Assembly (NCBI GenBank): GCA_016704275.1
Contig: JADJAK010000011.1
Coordinates: 1-49,688 of the forward strand
DNA length: 49,688 nt
Source: Gemmatimonadota bacterium
Lineage (GTDB): Bacteria; Gemmatimonadota; Gemmatimonadetes; Gemmatimonadales; GWC2-71-9
Direction of reading: 5' to 3'
A program made the position numbers and the translations under genes. Within the stretch, counting starts at the first letter, position 1. Each line of letters begins with the position of its first letter. The notes under the pieces are model-generated. The model worked only from the letters and a program-made list of their open reading frames with translations, was not told the origin of the DNA and made no database searches. Positions 10,301-18,032 of this stretch are shown piece after piece.

Positions 10301-10587
10301 CCACCGGACACCGGCCGTCGCTTCGCGATCTCTACGAGGCGGTCATGGAGGGTGCGGTGGAGCGCGTGCGCCCCAAGATGATGACCGTCACCGCGATCAT
10401 GGCGGGATTGCTCCCCATACTCTGGGGTTCCGGGGCCGGTGCCAGTGTGATGAAACGCATTGCGGCCCCCATGGTCGGGGGCATGATCAGCAGCACGGTG
10501 TTGACGCTGATCGTGATTCCGGCCGTCTACTCGCTGTGGAAGGAACGGGAGGTGCGGGCGGCGACTTCGAACGAACGGACGGATTGA
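7318..10587 (+). CDS. cusA: Copper/silver RND efflux pump (CusA-like)
   Basis: A 1089-residue inner membrane proton-driven pump. The N-terminus (LEALPDLSDVQVIV) is typical of the CzcA/CusA family, with twelve membrane helices and two large periplasmic loops. Met636 (in LDMVET), Met685 (in IDMLATG) and Met767 (in GGMTITQ) fall where E. coli CusA has its three-methionine copper site, which argues for Cu(I)/Ag(I) over zinc or cobalt. The helix-4 motif GAMIDAAIVMIEN holds the expected proton-relay acidic residues. GTG start at 7318, six bases after cusB. An insert rich in Gly and Met (about residues 810-835) lies in the second loop. Confidence 0.93.
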   Translation: MLKRIIDWSTANLLLVSLFTLAAIAGGIWAVKQTPLEALPDLSDVQVIVQAEYNDQAPRIVEDQVTYPIAAEMLKVPGSRTVRGYSFFGISFVYIIFEDGTDLYWARSRVLEYLNGIQGKLPANVTPTLGPDATGLGWVFQYALEDTTGQKSLAELRSIQDWYLRYALTAVPGVSEVATLGGFEKQYQIDLDPAKLLGFRIPITAVMSAIQNANADIGAMVVELSEREYMVRGLGYLKSIDDIENVVVGATQSGIPVRVAELGRVSVGPAVRRGVAELDGRGDAVGGIVVMRFGQNALATIARVKAKITEVQQGLPAGVVLTPVYDRSDLIQRAIDNLRGKLLEESLVVALVCIVFLLHARSALVAIITLPLGILIAFIAMRWVGVGADIMSLGGIAIAIGAMIDAAIVMIENMHKHLERAVDARHVALGHPAAGKSLDTSILTTAERWQVVRESSKEVGPALFFSLLIITVSFVPVFVLEGQEGRLFKPLAFTKTFAMAAASLLSVTLVPVAMGIFIRGKIYRERANPVNRLLIALYRPVITFVLRQRWPVIGAALVGLILTAIPWSQIGSEFMPRLDEGTILFMPTTLPGVSVARAREILRVQDGILKSFPEVDHVWGKAGRANTATDPAGLDMVETTITLKPESEWREGMTYDALVAAMDSAVRLPGITNAWTMPIKGRIDMLATGIRTPVGIKLFGPDLAELERLGKEVEQVVRMVPGTRSAFAERAVSGYYLDIDIDRAKAARHGLNVGDVQTVIATAVGGMTITQTVEGRERYGVRIRYPLELRDNPERLASVLIPVAHGIGSDASPDVGMPTGMGAPGATAGEGAFVPLGQIATIRQVAGPMVVRTEGAQPTAWVFVDVVGRDIGSYVAEAQQQVQRAVSLPPGYSLVWSGQYEYMQRAKERMKVVIPATLAIIFLLLYFNFKSVPESLIVMLSLPFALVGGIWFIWLLGYNWSVAVAIGFIALAGVAAETGVVMLIYLDHAWAARTATGHRPSLRDLYEAVMEGAVERVRPKMMTVTAIMAGLLPILWGSGAGASVMKRIAAPMVGGMISSTVLTLIVIPAVYSLWKEREVRAATSNERTD

Positions 10588-10591
10588 CGGG

Positions 10592-10954
10592 ATGTCCCAC
10601 GCGGCCGACTTCAAGGCCACCAGTTCGATTGCTCTGCATGCCCACCGGCTTCCGGACCATCATGGAAGCCGCGGTCATCTCTTCGGCTGATCATCCACGT
10701 ATTGCCTGGACCAGGGCGGTGCGCACGCCGCCGCAGAGCACATCCAAACGCTGAAAGAGTGTATCAAGAGCTGCGCGAAGTGCACGACGGCGATGCAGGA
10801 GATGTCGCCGTCCGTCGGTGCCGTGTGCCGTGAGTGCGCCGAGCGTTGCAACACGTGCGCCGACTCGTGTGCAGCATTCGGCGAGGATGCAACCATGCAA
10901 CGGTGCGCAGAAGTATGCCGGGCATGTGCGCAGGCCTGCGAAGCAATGGCCTGA
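10592..10954 (+). pseudogene. Four-helix-bundle copper-storage protein (Csp/DUF326), broken first helix
   Basis: Starting at an ATG four bases after the cusA stop, the frame reads 32 residues, meets TGA at 10688-10690, then stays open to 10954. The second part carries 13 Cys in about 87 residues with repeated CxxC/CxxxC spacing (CIKSCAKC, CAERCNTCADSC, CAEVCRACAQAC), the pattern of the Csp copper-storage bundles that bind many Cu(I) ions. The first helix, which should also be Cys-rich, is unrecognisable and has no Cys. Total length (120 codons) fits the family. It is a damaged gene, or a short region of bad sequence in an intact one, and by position the fourth gene of the efflux operon. Confidence 0.75.
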
Positions 10955-11060
10955 GCGGCAGGCGCGACAAATCGATCGGACCGGCGAGACCCCTTCCTTC
11001 GACGGTTCCGCTCGGTTTCGCCGTGCGTGTCGCACCGGCCCTGCTCATGACACCAAGCCC

Positions 11061-12488
11061 TCACGCGTGGCTGGTGTGTGCGATTGGGGTGCCATCAAGC
11101 GGCAGCGACAGGCGAAACACGGCACCGGGTGCATTGCCAAGGAATTCGAGCTTGCCCCCATGGGCTTCCGCACCGGCTTGGGCGATCGCGAGGCCAAGCC
11201 CGGTCCCATCGCTGCGTCGCCGAGCGGGATCACCACGAAAGAACCGCACGAACAGGTGTGGCAGTTGGTCCGGGGAAATGCCATGGCCATCGTCACGCAC
11301 GGTGAGGGTCATCTCATCCTGCAACTTCAATTCAAGGGATACTTCCCCGCCCGCCCGGCAGTATTTCATCGCGTTGTCAACCAAGTTGCTCACGACCCGG
11401 TCGAGCATCCGCTCATCCCCCGATATCCGTCCGTCATCCGCGTGGACCACAAAACGAATCCCGCGGGCCGCCGCAATCGATTCGAACCGCACACGGACCC
11501 GATCGAGGAGTGCCCGACAATCCACGTCCTCCAAATGCTCCAGCGGCACACTAGAATCCGCACGCGCGAGGAGGAGGAGATCGCCCGCAAGTCGTGTCAA
11601 CCGCTCGACCTCCTCGCGACAACGGATGAGCGTCGCTCGGTATTCCTCGACGGTGCGGTCCCGCTTCAGGGTCACATCGATGTCACCCTTGAGCACGGTG
11701 AGTGGGGCACGCAACTCGTGGCTCGCGTCAGCAGTGAATTGACGTTGCACCTGAAAGGCACGGTCCAGTCGGTCCAGCATGCCGTTCAGCACGGTGACCA
11801 GGCTGGCGAATTCGTCGACGTCGGCGTGAGCGGTAATCCGCTCCGACAAGGTGCCCTCCGAGATGGCCTCGGCTTGCGCGGTGATTTCTCCGGTCGGCCG
11901 GAGGGCGACCGCCGCCAAGTTTCGACCCAACGCGTATCCCCCGACCGTGCCGACCAGGGTGAGAAGGACCAGGAACAACGCGAATCGCACCAATGTCTGC
12001 CGAAGCGGGCCGGTCGGTGCCGCGACCTGCAGTACGTGGACCTGATGCGCCGCCCCGACCAATTCCATCGGATACACCACACTGCGGAGCGCGCGCCCCT
12101 GCCAGCGGTGCGTCACCCTCGCCACGCGGCCGGCACGCGCCTCTGTCAGCGCCGACGGGGGGAGGGTGAGGTTTGCCGTCAGGTTACCGCTCCGCACCAC
12201 CGGCTGTCCGCTGAAATCCCAGAGTTGTGCGTACCGGATCAGTTCCGCCGGCGGGCCCACGCGGGCGGCGAGCAGGACTCCCTCATGGAACTGGAACGCG
12301 GGTCCGCTGGTGGCCGCCCCGGCCCGCGCTTCCACCTCAGCAAGATGCAGGAGGGTATCGTCGAGCTGTTGATACAGAATGGTCCGCAATGCGAGGATAC
12401 TGACCAGACCAGCTGTGGCCAGAATGGCAAGCGCCCCGAGGGCGACGCGAAGCGCCAGGGCGAGGCGGAACGAACGCACCCTATTCAT
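11061..12488 (-). CDS. copS: Copper-responsive sensor histidine kinase (CopS/CusS type)
   Basis: A 475-residue inner membrane kinase: two membrane helices (about 11-36 and 165-190) flank a periplasmic sensor domain of about 130 residues, then HAMP (190-243), HisKA with phospho-acceptor His257 in ASHELR, and an HATPase domain with the N-box NLVDNAMKY, G1 DDGHG and G2 GTGLGL. Start ATG at 12488 overlaps the last 8 bases of the regulator gene, so the pair is co-translated. Copper sensing is inferred from the surrounding genes. An ATP-lid Phe-rich stretch (LFVRFFRGD) is intact. Confidence 0.9.
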   Translation of the reverse strand: MNRVRSFRLALALRVALGALAILATAGLVSILALRTILYQQLDDTLLHLAEVEARAGAATSGPAFQFHEGVLLAARVGPPAELIRYAQLWDFSGQPVVRSGNLTANLTLPPSALTEARAGRVARVTHRWQGRALRSVVYPMELVGAAHQVHVLQVAAPTGPLRQTLVRFALFLVLLTLVGTVGGYALGRNLAAVALRPTGEITAQAEAISEGTLSERITAHADVDEFASLVTVLNGMLDRLDRAFQVQRQFTADASHELRAPLTVLKGDIDVTLKRDRTVEEYRATLIRCREEVERLTRLAGDLLLLARADSSVPLEHLEDVDCRALLDRVRVRFESIAAARGIRFVVHADDGRISGDERMLDRVVSNLVDNAMKYCRAGGEVSLELKLQDEMTLTVRDDGHGISPDQLPHLFVRFFRGDPARRRSDGTGLGLAIAQAGAEAHGGKLEFLGNAPGAVFRLSLPLDGTPIAHTSHA

Positions 12489-13158
12489 CTCCCAGCCGCA
12501 GCGCATAGCCAGCGCCCCTGATCGTTTGGAGGAGCCGCGGGTCACCGTACCGTTCGAGTTTCTTACGCAGGTTCGAGATATGGGCATCGATCATGTTTGT
12601 CTCGGGGTCAAACGACATATCCCACACCTGCTGAAGCAGTTGGACCCGTGTCACCACCTGTTCGGGGTGCAACATGAAGTGCTCGAGCAGCCGGAACTCC
12701 CGTGGCGAGAGCTCGACACGGCGGTGCCCGACCCGCACTTGGCGGTTGAGCCGATCAACCTGCAGGTTGCCGAAATGCAGGACGCCACTGACAGACCCAC
12801 TCCGTCGCCGCGTGAGGGCGGCGACCCTCGCCAACAGCTCATCGAAGTCGAACGGTTTCGTCAAATAGTCATCGGCGCCGGCGTTGAGACCGCGCACCAC
12901 GTCCGGTGTCGAATCGCGCCCCGTCAGCATCAGAATTGGCGTGTCAATTCCCTCGCGCCGGAGATCGGCCGAGAGCTCGAGTCCCGTCCGTTTCGGGATC
13001 TGGATGTCCAACAGGATCAGATCATACAAGTAGATGTGGCAGAGGTGTGAACCCTCTTCACCATCAGTAGCCACATCGACGGCATGGCCCTCCTCTTCCA
13101 AGCCTTGCTTGAGAAAGCGGGCCGTTTGCGAGTCATCCTCGACGACCAAGATGCGCAT
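12481..13158 (-). CDS. copR: OmpR-family response regulator (CopR/CusR type)
   Basis: A 225-residue transcription factor with a receiver domain (acidic pocket EDD 7-9, phospho-acceptor Asp51, Lys101) and a C-terminal winged helix ending RGAGYALR, the usual OmpR/PhoB signature. It would be phosphorylated by the overlapping kinase and activate the copper operons. The ATG at 13158 is chosen because MRILVVEDD begins the receiver fold; an in-frame start further upstream would add 44 residues of non-family sequence. Divergent from copCD, with a GGTTAAG motif in the shared upstream gap. Confidence 0.92.
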   Translation of the reverse strand: MRILVVEDDSQTARFLKQGLEEEGHAVDVATDGEEGSHLCHIYLYDLILLDIQIPKRTGLELSADLRREGIDTPILMLTGRDSTPDVVRGLNAGADDYLTKPFDFDELLARVAALTRRRSGSVSGVLHFGNLQVDRLNRQVRVGHRRVELSPREFRLLEHFMLHPEQVVTRVQLLQQVWDMSFDPETNMIDAHISNLRKKLERYGDPRLLQTIRGAGYALRLGDE

Positions 13159-13185
13159 GCCGGCTCCCGAGAAGTTGGGCGGCCG

Positions 13186-13210
13186 CGATGGGGGGGGGAA
13201 TCCCCCATCG
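13186..13210 (-). promoter_or_regulatory. Hairpin in the leader of the copR transcript
   Basis: CGATGGGGG at 13186-13194 pairs perfectly with CCCCCATCG at 13202-13210 around a 7-base loop, 28 bases before the copR start. It would fold in the mRNA leader and could affect translation. It contains a G-run, so its exact length may be affected by sequence error. Confidence 0.35.
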
Positions 13211-13232
13211 ACGGGCCGAGGACTTGAACGAA

Positions 13233-13249
13233 TCCAAGAAACCTTAACC
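13233..13249 (-). promoter_or_regulatory. Candidate CopR binding site (GGTTAAG-N5-TTGGA)
   Basis: Read on the minus strand this is GGTTAAG-GTTTC-TTGGA, matching the site at 4304-4320 in the first seven bases and the spacing. It lies 75 bases before copR and 91 before copCD, where an autoregulatory operator for both would be expected. Confidence 0.4.
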
Positions 13250-13339
13250 TCGGCTCGAAGGTCCCGTAATCGTTGGCCCGGTATCATCAAGCACGGGGGA
13301 ATGGGCCGATCAGGTCAAATTTAGCAGCGGGAGGCGGTG

Positions 13340-14824
13340 ATGCGACGATTGGTGACCGATGAGCAGAGTGAGTGGCTCGCGGCCACAGGCCGACGGAGGC
13401 CGCGCACCCCAAGATCAAGAACCAGTCGAATGCTCACCCGGATCGCGCTAGGCGTGGGATTGCTACTTCTCACCCAAGCCGACGTGGCGGGTGCGCATCC
13501 GGTCCTCCGGCGATCAATACCCGCCGCGGCCGAGACGTTGACCATTCCGCCGAGACTGCTTCGGCTCAGCTTTAGTGAGCCGGTTGAATTGCGCTTCTCC
13601 AAGATCCAGTTGATCGACGCCAGGGGGACAACGGTGGCATTGGATCCACTCGCCACCATCCCGGATTCACAGGGCACCATCGTGGCCACGCTCGACCGCC
13701 GCCTCGGGAACGGATCATACCTGGTACGATGGCAAGTGGCGGGCGCGGATGCGCACGTGGTGCGTGGTGAGTTCCGCTTCGTGGTGAACATTCCCGAACA
13801 GCTCCGCGCGGAAGGCGACGCCGGCAGTGTGGCGCCGCCCGACACTCCGCACGAAGTCCATCAGCCGACGGCAACGGCTGGGCCACCATTTGACGTGTCC
13901 GACCCGCTCTTTGTCGGAGTGCGTTGGTTGATGTACATCGCGCTCACCGGCATCGTTGGCGCTGCGGTATTTCAGATGGCTGTCCTCCGACGCGTCGAGC
14001 TGCACTGGAGCCGTCTCGGCATCGCCCCGCGAGCGGGGCTGACCGCGCTCTGCGCCACCGTCGGGCACGTCGCTGCCGTCCTGCTCCTGGTCACGTTGCC
14101 GCTGCGCCTGGCCGCGCAGTCGGTGGCGATGCACACACCGGGACAGGCATTTCAGGCAGACATGATCGGTGGGTTGATCGTGCACACCACGTGGGGATGG
14201 GCCTGGGCGGCGCAAGTGATCCTCGGCGTGGCGGCCGTGATCCTGTTCAGGCGGGCCCAGACGACCGGGCGGTGGATGCCCATCCGCGTCGTGGGCCTCT
14301 TGCTGGCGTTTACCCCAGCGCTTTCGGGACACGCCATTGCCGCTGAGCGGTGGATCCCGCTGGCCGTCCTTTCCGATGGACTGCACATCATTGGTGCTGC
14401 GGGCTGGCTCGGCACGCTGGCTGTGATGTTGATCGTCTCCATCACCGCCGCCCTGGGACCGATGGAGGACCACGGCGCGCTGGCCGCTGAGTTGGTGACA
14501 GCCTACTCCCCCGTGGCGCTCGGATGCGCCGCGTTGGCGGGACTCACCGGCGTGGCCTCGACCTGGATTCACACCGGCCAACTCGACCAACTCTGGACGA
14601 CAGCGTACGGTCGGGTGTTGTTGCTCAAGCTCGCCATTCTCTTGGTGGTTGTCGCCACCGGTGCCTACAACTGGCGACGCGTGCTCCCCTCGCTTGGGGA
14701 TCAGATCGGTGCTGTCCGGGTCGTTCGCTCTGCCAGCGCCGAAGTGATGGTCGCCATGCTCGTGCTCTTCGTCACCGCCGTTCTGGTAGCCCTGCCGACT
14801 CCGCTCCCCACGAGCGGCCCCTGA
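13340..14824 (+). CDS. copCD: CopC-CopD fusion copper resistance protein
   Basis: A 494-residue fusion. After a signal sequence ending at ADVAGA (about residue 51) comes a CopC beta-barrel whose mature end would begin His-Pro-Val, providing the N-terminal His copper ligand; DAHVVRGEFRF (about 136-146) carries the second His/Asp ligands. The rest is a CopD domain with about eight membrane helices. Such fusions (as in Bacillus YcnJ) handle or import periplasmic copper. GGGAGG at 13329-13334 favours the ATG at 13340; a later ATG at 13430 would place the signal peptide at the very N-terminus and is a real alternative. Confidence 0.88.
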   Translation: MRRLVTDEQSEWLAATGRRRPRTPRSRTSRMLTRIALGVGLLLLTQADVAGAHPVLRRSIPAAAETLTIPPRLLRLSFSEPVELRFSKIQLIDARGTTVALDPLATIPDSQGTIVATLDRRLGNGSYLVRWQVAGADAHVVRGEFRFVVNIPEQLRAEGDAGSVAPPDTPHEVHQPTATAGPPFDVSDPLFVGVRWLMYIALTGIVGAAVFQMAVLRRVELHWSRLGIAPRAGLTALCATVGHVAAVLLLVTLPLRLAAQSVAMHTPGQAFQADMIGGLIVHTTWGWAWAAQVILGVAAVILFRRAQTTGRWMPIRVVGLLLAFTPALSGHAIAAERWIPLAVLSDGLHIIGAAGWLGTLAVMLIVSITAALGPMEDHGALAAELVTAYSPVALGCAALAGLTGVASTWIHTGQLDQLWTTAYGRVLLLKLAILLVVVATGAYNWRRVLPSLGDQIGAVRVVRSASAEVMVAMLVLFVTAVLVALPTPLPTSGP

Positions 14825-15365
14825 GCGAGCTGATCACCAGGCGTGAAGCACGATCGCTCGATCGGCTCCCCGGGAATCCGCGCGCGTTCTACTTGGTCTC
14901 TCACGCCTGGAGTTCCCAGCCATTGGTGGAGAGCGTAGATCTAGGCTCCCTCTCCAAACTGAGGCTGGTCATGAAGCAGCTCAGCCGGGTCCGTCAGGCC
15001 TGCAAGTTTCTCAAGGCTCACCGGCGGCAGGCGCGCGCCAAGCTTCAAATGCAGGCATGCATCTCTCCCCACAAGCCGTGCCAAACGATCTGACAGCTAG
15101 GGCACTTGCCAATCGGCCACCCGCCACGCCCCCGCGTCAAGCCTCGCCGAGCCCAGTCAGAGGAGTCGGCCCGCCCAGATAGCAACTGCCGCCGGCACCA
15201 GCGCTGGCGGACAAGCATCATCTTCCTTCTCGAGATGTGGTCACGGGACGAGGGGACCAATCCCTCTCCTCCGGGGCGTAGCCCTCGGGAAGGGATCTGG
15301 CCCACGGAACGACCCCAAGGCATCAGCTGCCTTGGGGCCGGGACCTCCCGTGATGAGACACCGGG
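14825..15365. other. Gene-free junction between copper island and accessory region
   Basis: Over 500 bases in which I find no gene-like frame. It holds two stem-loop regions near its right end: an imperfect one with outer arms ATCCCT/AGGGAT (about 15260-15296) and a perfect one at 15313-15337. It probably marks a boundary between gene blocks acquired separately. Confidence 0.5.
15313..15337. terminator. Perfect 10-bp stem-loop, likely bidirectional terminator
   Basis: CCCCAAGGCA and TGCCTTGGGG pair around the loop TCAGC. It sits between the end of copCD and the convergent gene ending at 15366. There is no T-tract, so termination is inferred from position and stem strength. Confidence 0.5.
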
Positions 15366-16217
15366 CTACTGAGGGCTGCTGCCCCGGAATCCATTCTCAC
15401 TCAAGAACCGCGTCAGCACCGCCCGCTCCTTCGTGATATCCGCGACACAATTTTGGACCGCGCGCTCGACGGCTTCGGTGTACGCCGCTTCCTGCTCGTT
15501 GTTGGTCTTGGTCCCGGCGACTCCCAGGAAGCCTTTCGCAAAGCCCCCTACCCCGCCACCCCCGCCCTTCTTGCTCAGCCCGCGGCCCGTTGTGCGCAAT
15601 ACGGTCTCGCCCGAGACGTGGGTCACGGTGCAGCCCACCTCAGCATAGGACTTGTTCTTGGAGAACGCGCCGAGCAGTCCGCCGCCGACGCTCCCGAATC
15701 CCGCGGCGATGTCCTTGTCTTCGTTCGAGAGCTCCATCAGGGAGCCCGTGATGATGAACTCGACCGACGGTCCTTGGTCGGTGGAGAGCCCCAGCCGTGC
15801 CTGGGTCTCGAGGAACTTCGGGTCCGTATTCCGGAAGCGGAATGACTGCGCGGCACTGAGGAGGTTTTGGAAGCGCTCGCCGATCTGCTTGCCCAGCGTC
15901 GCCCCTTCACGCTCCGCCGCGTCGAGCGACTGGTTGGTTGCGCCGCCCTGCTGGATGGCGGCAGCAAATCGTCCGAGGTCCGATCGCTCCTGGTATCGCT
16001 TGGAATTGAAGAGGGCTGTGAAATCGAACGCGGCCACGGCAACAACCAGCCTCTCCGTGGCGGGCAACACCTCAACTACGACCGTATCCGGCACCTCAGC
16101 GCGCTTCAACTCACGCTTGGCGCGGTTGGTCTGCGCCGTATCCGATTGCGCTTCGACTGCATGAGGTGCGGCGAGGGACAAGAGCAATAGACCAAGGACG
16201 GCACAGCGAACAAACAT
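15366..16217 (-). CDS. CsgG/HfaB-like secreted protein
   Basis: A 283-residue protein with a signal peptide (1-23, ending AVEA-Q). The core has features of the CsgG/HfaB fold: VAVAAFDF (about 59-66), an ITGSLMEL strand (156-163) and EVGCTVTHVSGETVLRTT (193-210). CsgG forms the outer membrane channel for curli secretion, but this protein lacks the lipobox Cys and no curlin genes are nearby, so a secretion role is not supported. A Gly-rich loop (KKGGGGGVGGF) lies near residue 216. A TATGGT -10 element lies at 16253-16258. What it does here is unknown. Confidence 0.65.
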   Translation of the reverse strand: MFVRCAVLGLLLLSLAAPHAVEAQSDTAQTNRAKRELKRAEVPDTVVVEVLPATERLVVAVAAFDFTALFNSKRYQERSDLGRFAAAIQQGGATNQSLDAAEREGATLGKQIGERFQNLLSAAQSFRFRNTDPKFLETQARLGLSTDQGPSVEFIITGSLMELSNEDKDIAAGFGSVGGGLLGAFSKNKSYAEVGCTVTHVSGETVLRTTGRGLSKKGGGGGVGGFAKGFLGVAGTKTNNEQEAAYTEAVERAVQNCVADITKERAVLTRFLSENGFRGSSPQ

Positions 16218-16251
16218 GAGACACTCCTGCGTCGGGGTGAGTGGTGCAGCT

Positions 16252-16262
16252 CACCATACCGC
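16252..16262 (-). promoter_or_regulatory. GCGGTATGGTG promoter element
   Basis: On the minus strand GCGGTATGGTG contains the -10-like TATGGT about 35 bases before the start at 16217. The same core recurs before several genes of the neighbouring island. Confidence 0.45.
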
Positions 16263-16355
16263 ACGCCCAGGCCCCCTTCCGCCTACCCCTTGGCCCCACC
16301 CCCCTCTCCTGTGTCATGGTGACCATAGTCGTCCACCGCATCTCAGGAGCCTGCC

Positions 16356-16604
16356 ATGCATGCCTCGACACAGCCAGTCCCCACAGCACCGTCCTATGTC
16401 CAGCACTCCCTCCCTTTTGCTCACCTCACCGAAGAGGACCTTCGCTACCTGGCCGAAGAGCAAGCCGAGCGCGAGGAGATCATGGCCATCCTGGACGGCA
16501 TCGATGCCTGCGACGAGGTGGACCGGCAGATGGATCAGGACTACGCCGAGCACCTCGACGCGTGGCATGAGCAATTGATGCTTGACCTCCAGGACATCGC
16601 CTAA
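16356..16604 (+). CDS. Small acidic hypothetical protein
   Basis: An 82-residue, strongly acidic, probably helical protein (EEDLRYLAEEQAEREEIMAI, then DACDEVDRQMDQDYAEHLD). No known domain. A weak ribosome site (AGGAG, 16345-16349) precedes the ATG. Residue composition and a clean frame support it as a real gene; its size and character suit a phage or plasmid accessory protein. It begins the run of small orphan genes. Confidence 0.55.
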   Translation: MHASTQPVPTAPSYVQHSLPFAHLTEEDLRYLAEEQAEREEIMAILDGIDACDEVDRQMDQDYAEHLDAWHEQLMLDLQDIA

Positions 16605-16636
16605 CCCCTTCTAATCCCCCAATCACCGAGCCGACC

Positions 16637-17116
16637 ATGCCGTACCCCATGGCACTTCCCCCGCTCCGTACCATCACCGCACTGCACGAACTCTTCCGCG
16701 AGCACTTTCCGTTGCCTGACGATCCCTGCTTCAGTCCCGTCGGCATCCGGCAGATCATTCGTGACGTGCGAGCATGCGGACACCTCGGCCGCGCAGTCAA
16801 AGGCGCGACACACGAGCTCGTTTCCGAATGCCCCACCGAACTGCAGGAGATGATCGGAACGACCTTATCACTCACAGCCGACGTGGACGTCCCAGTCGCC
16901 GAGCTCTCGGTAGCGGTCGTGTACACCTACCTGGTTGCGATCGCAGAGTGGCGTCGCGTCGGCACCATCACCCCGGAGTCCATCTACGCTATCGTAGAGC
17001 GACTCGATCTGTTGATCACACTCTGTGCCGTCCACACGCTTTCTGGTGACCCCAACATCGGGCTCACCATGACCAACGACACCCTGGAGGTGACGATCCC
17101 ACACCGCCGACGGTAA
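16637..17116 (+). CDS. Hypothetical protein
   Basis: A 159-residue protein, mostly alpha-helical by composition, with no recognised domain or membrane segment. It begins MPYPMALPPLRTI and has one hydrophobic patch (VAVVYTYLVAIAEW, about 90-105). It follows the small acidic gene by 32 bases in the same direction, so the two may be co-transcribed. No ribosome site is visible. I do not recognise it. Confidence 0.55.
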   Translation: MPYPMALPPLRTITALHELFREHFPLPDDPCFSPVGIRQIIRDVRACGHLGRAVKGATHELVSECPTELQEMIGTTLSLTADVDVPVAELSVAVVYTYLVAIAEWRRVGTITPESIYAIVERLDLLITLCAVHTLSGDPNIGLTMTNDTLEVTIPHRRR

Positions 17117-17170
17117 CGGCTTGCGGCGTGCGCTCCCGTGGTGGCGGGAGGGCACCCCAGGCGTCGGCCT

Positions 17171-17186
17171 GCGGTATAGTGGCCGC
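17171..17186 (+). promoter_or_regulatory. Leaderless promoter with GCGG...CCGC arms
   Basis: GCGGTATAGTGGCCGC runs directly into ATG at 17187. TATAGT (17175-17180) ends six bases before the start codon, the spacing expected if transcription begins at the ATG itself. GCGG and CCGC flank it symmetrically. The same arrangement occurs at 18651. Confidence 0.55.
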
Positions 17187-17342
17187 ATGACTCGACGCCC
17201 GAAGCACCATGAGCCCGACGATCTGGACGGTAGCCCCGAGGACGACCAGGCGGGGCTGCCGTCATTGTTTGAGGAATGCATCGCGGATCGAACGCTATCG
17301 AGGCGCTTTGTGCTGCCGGCGTTGCTGGCGGTGATTACCTGA
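17187..17342 (+). CDS. Small acidic hypothetical protein, leaderless start
   Basis: A 51-residue protein (MTRRPKHHEPDDLDG...) with no known domain. The ATG at 17187 is chosen because the promoter element ends six bases before it and no ribosome site exists. It has a basic/His N-terminus, an acidic middle and a hydrophobic C-terminus (FVLPALLAVIT). The stop shares one base with the ATG of the next small frame. Confidence 0.45.
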   Translation: MTRRPKHHEPDDLDGSPEDDQAGLPSLFEECIADRTLSRRFVLPALLAVIT

Positions 17343-17461
17343 TGGCACTCGCCGCGATGATCGTGGCCCGGCTTCATGCCGTCGGGCGCACCGCACGCGT
17401 GCTCCTCATCGGGGGGTGCACGGACCGAGAAGAACCAACTCATGAACGCCATGGGCTGTGA
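17342..17461 (+). CDS. Possible micro-protein
   Basis: A 39-codon frame (MALAAMIVARLHAVGRTARV...) whose ATG overlaps the previous stop (TGATG). The N-terminal half is hydrophobic. Only the overlap supports it as a coupled gene; it could equally be chance. Confidence 0.25.
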   Translation: MALAAMIVARLHAVGRTARVLLIGGCTDREEPTHERHGL

Positions 17462-17535
17462 CAGATCCACCAGGTGAGGCCGCCTGAGGCTGAACTTGGT
17501 AGCGCGGGACGACCACGGACGAAATCGGGGGGACC

Positions 17536-17991
17536 GTGATTAGCGACGAATATGTTGATCTGACGCCGGCACAGCGTGCGGCGATCGCGAAGGTGCGCTT
17601 GCCCACCGCGCCGCGGGGCCCTGGCGATCGGAGCCTGCTGGAGTGGGCCTTGAGAGCCGACGCTCGCGCGGCCCTGACCGCCTTTGGGCGCAACCCGGTG
17701 GAGTGGCCTGGACCTGCTACGCTCGCGGTACAACTTGCCACCGCCCGCGTTGTGCGTGGGCCTCTCCCCCTCGTCGCAAGCGAAGCACTGCTGCAGGCCA
17801 CGATACGGTGGTACGCTCAGGGCGTGCTCGACAAGCTCGCCGAGGACGACCTTGGTCGCACCGAGGCCCGCGAGACGGTATCGACACTCGAGCTGATCCT
17901 CCGCGAGACCGCCGATCTTTGGCCACGACTTCGCCTGAGCGACGACGGAGAGGTCCTGGTCGACCCAACCGACCCGGAGGATGAACGCTAA
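17536..17991 (+). CDS. Hypothetical protein
   Basis: A 151-residue protein, acidic at its C-terminus (DDGEVLVDPTDPEDER), with Ala/Leu-rich helices between residues 33 and 120 and no membrane segment. GTG start at 17536; GGGGGGA just upstream may act as a poor ribosome site. No known domain. It lies in the same orientation as the other island orphans and is probably a phage- or element-borne accessory gene. Confidence 0.55.
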   Translation: MISDEYVDLTPAQRAAIAKVRLPTAPRGPGDRSLLEWALRADARAALTAFGRNPVEWPGPATLAVQLATARVVRGPLPLVASEALLQATIRWYAQGVLDKLAEDDLGRTEARETVSTLELILRETADLWPRLRLSDDGEVLVDPTDPEDER

Positions 17992-18032
17992 GCGCCCACA
18001 GCAGCGCTTGCTGCGGGCCCCCCGAGATGCTG

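Noticed and set aside
10688..10690. The TGA in the Csp-like gene as a selenocysteine codon
   Set aside because: The TGA does not align with a conserved Cys of the family, and the preceding helix is also degraded. No SECIS-like hairpin was recognised.
15366..16217. A curli secretion locus around the CsgG-like gene
   Set aside because: No curlin, CsgE, CsgF or other partner is present and the lipobox is missing.
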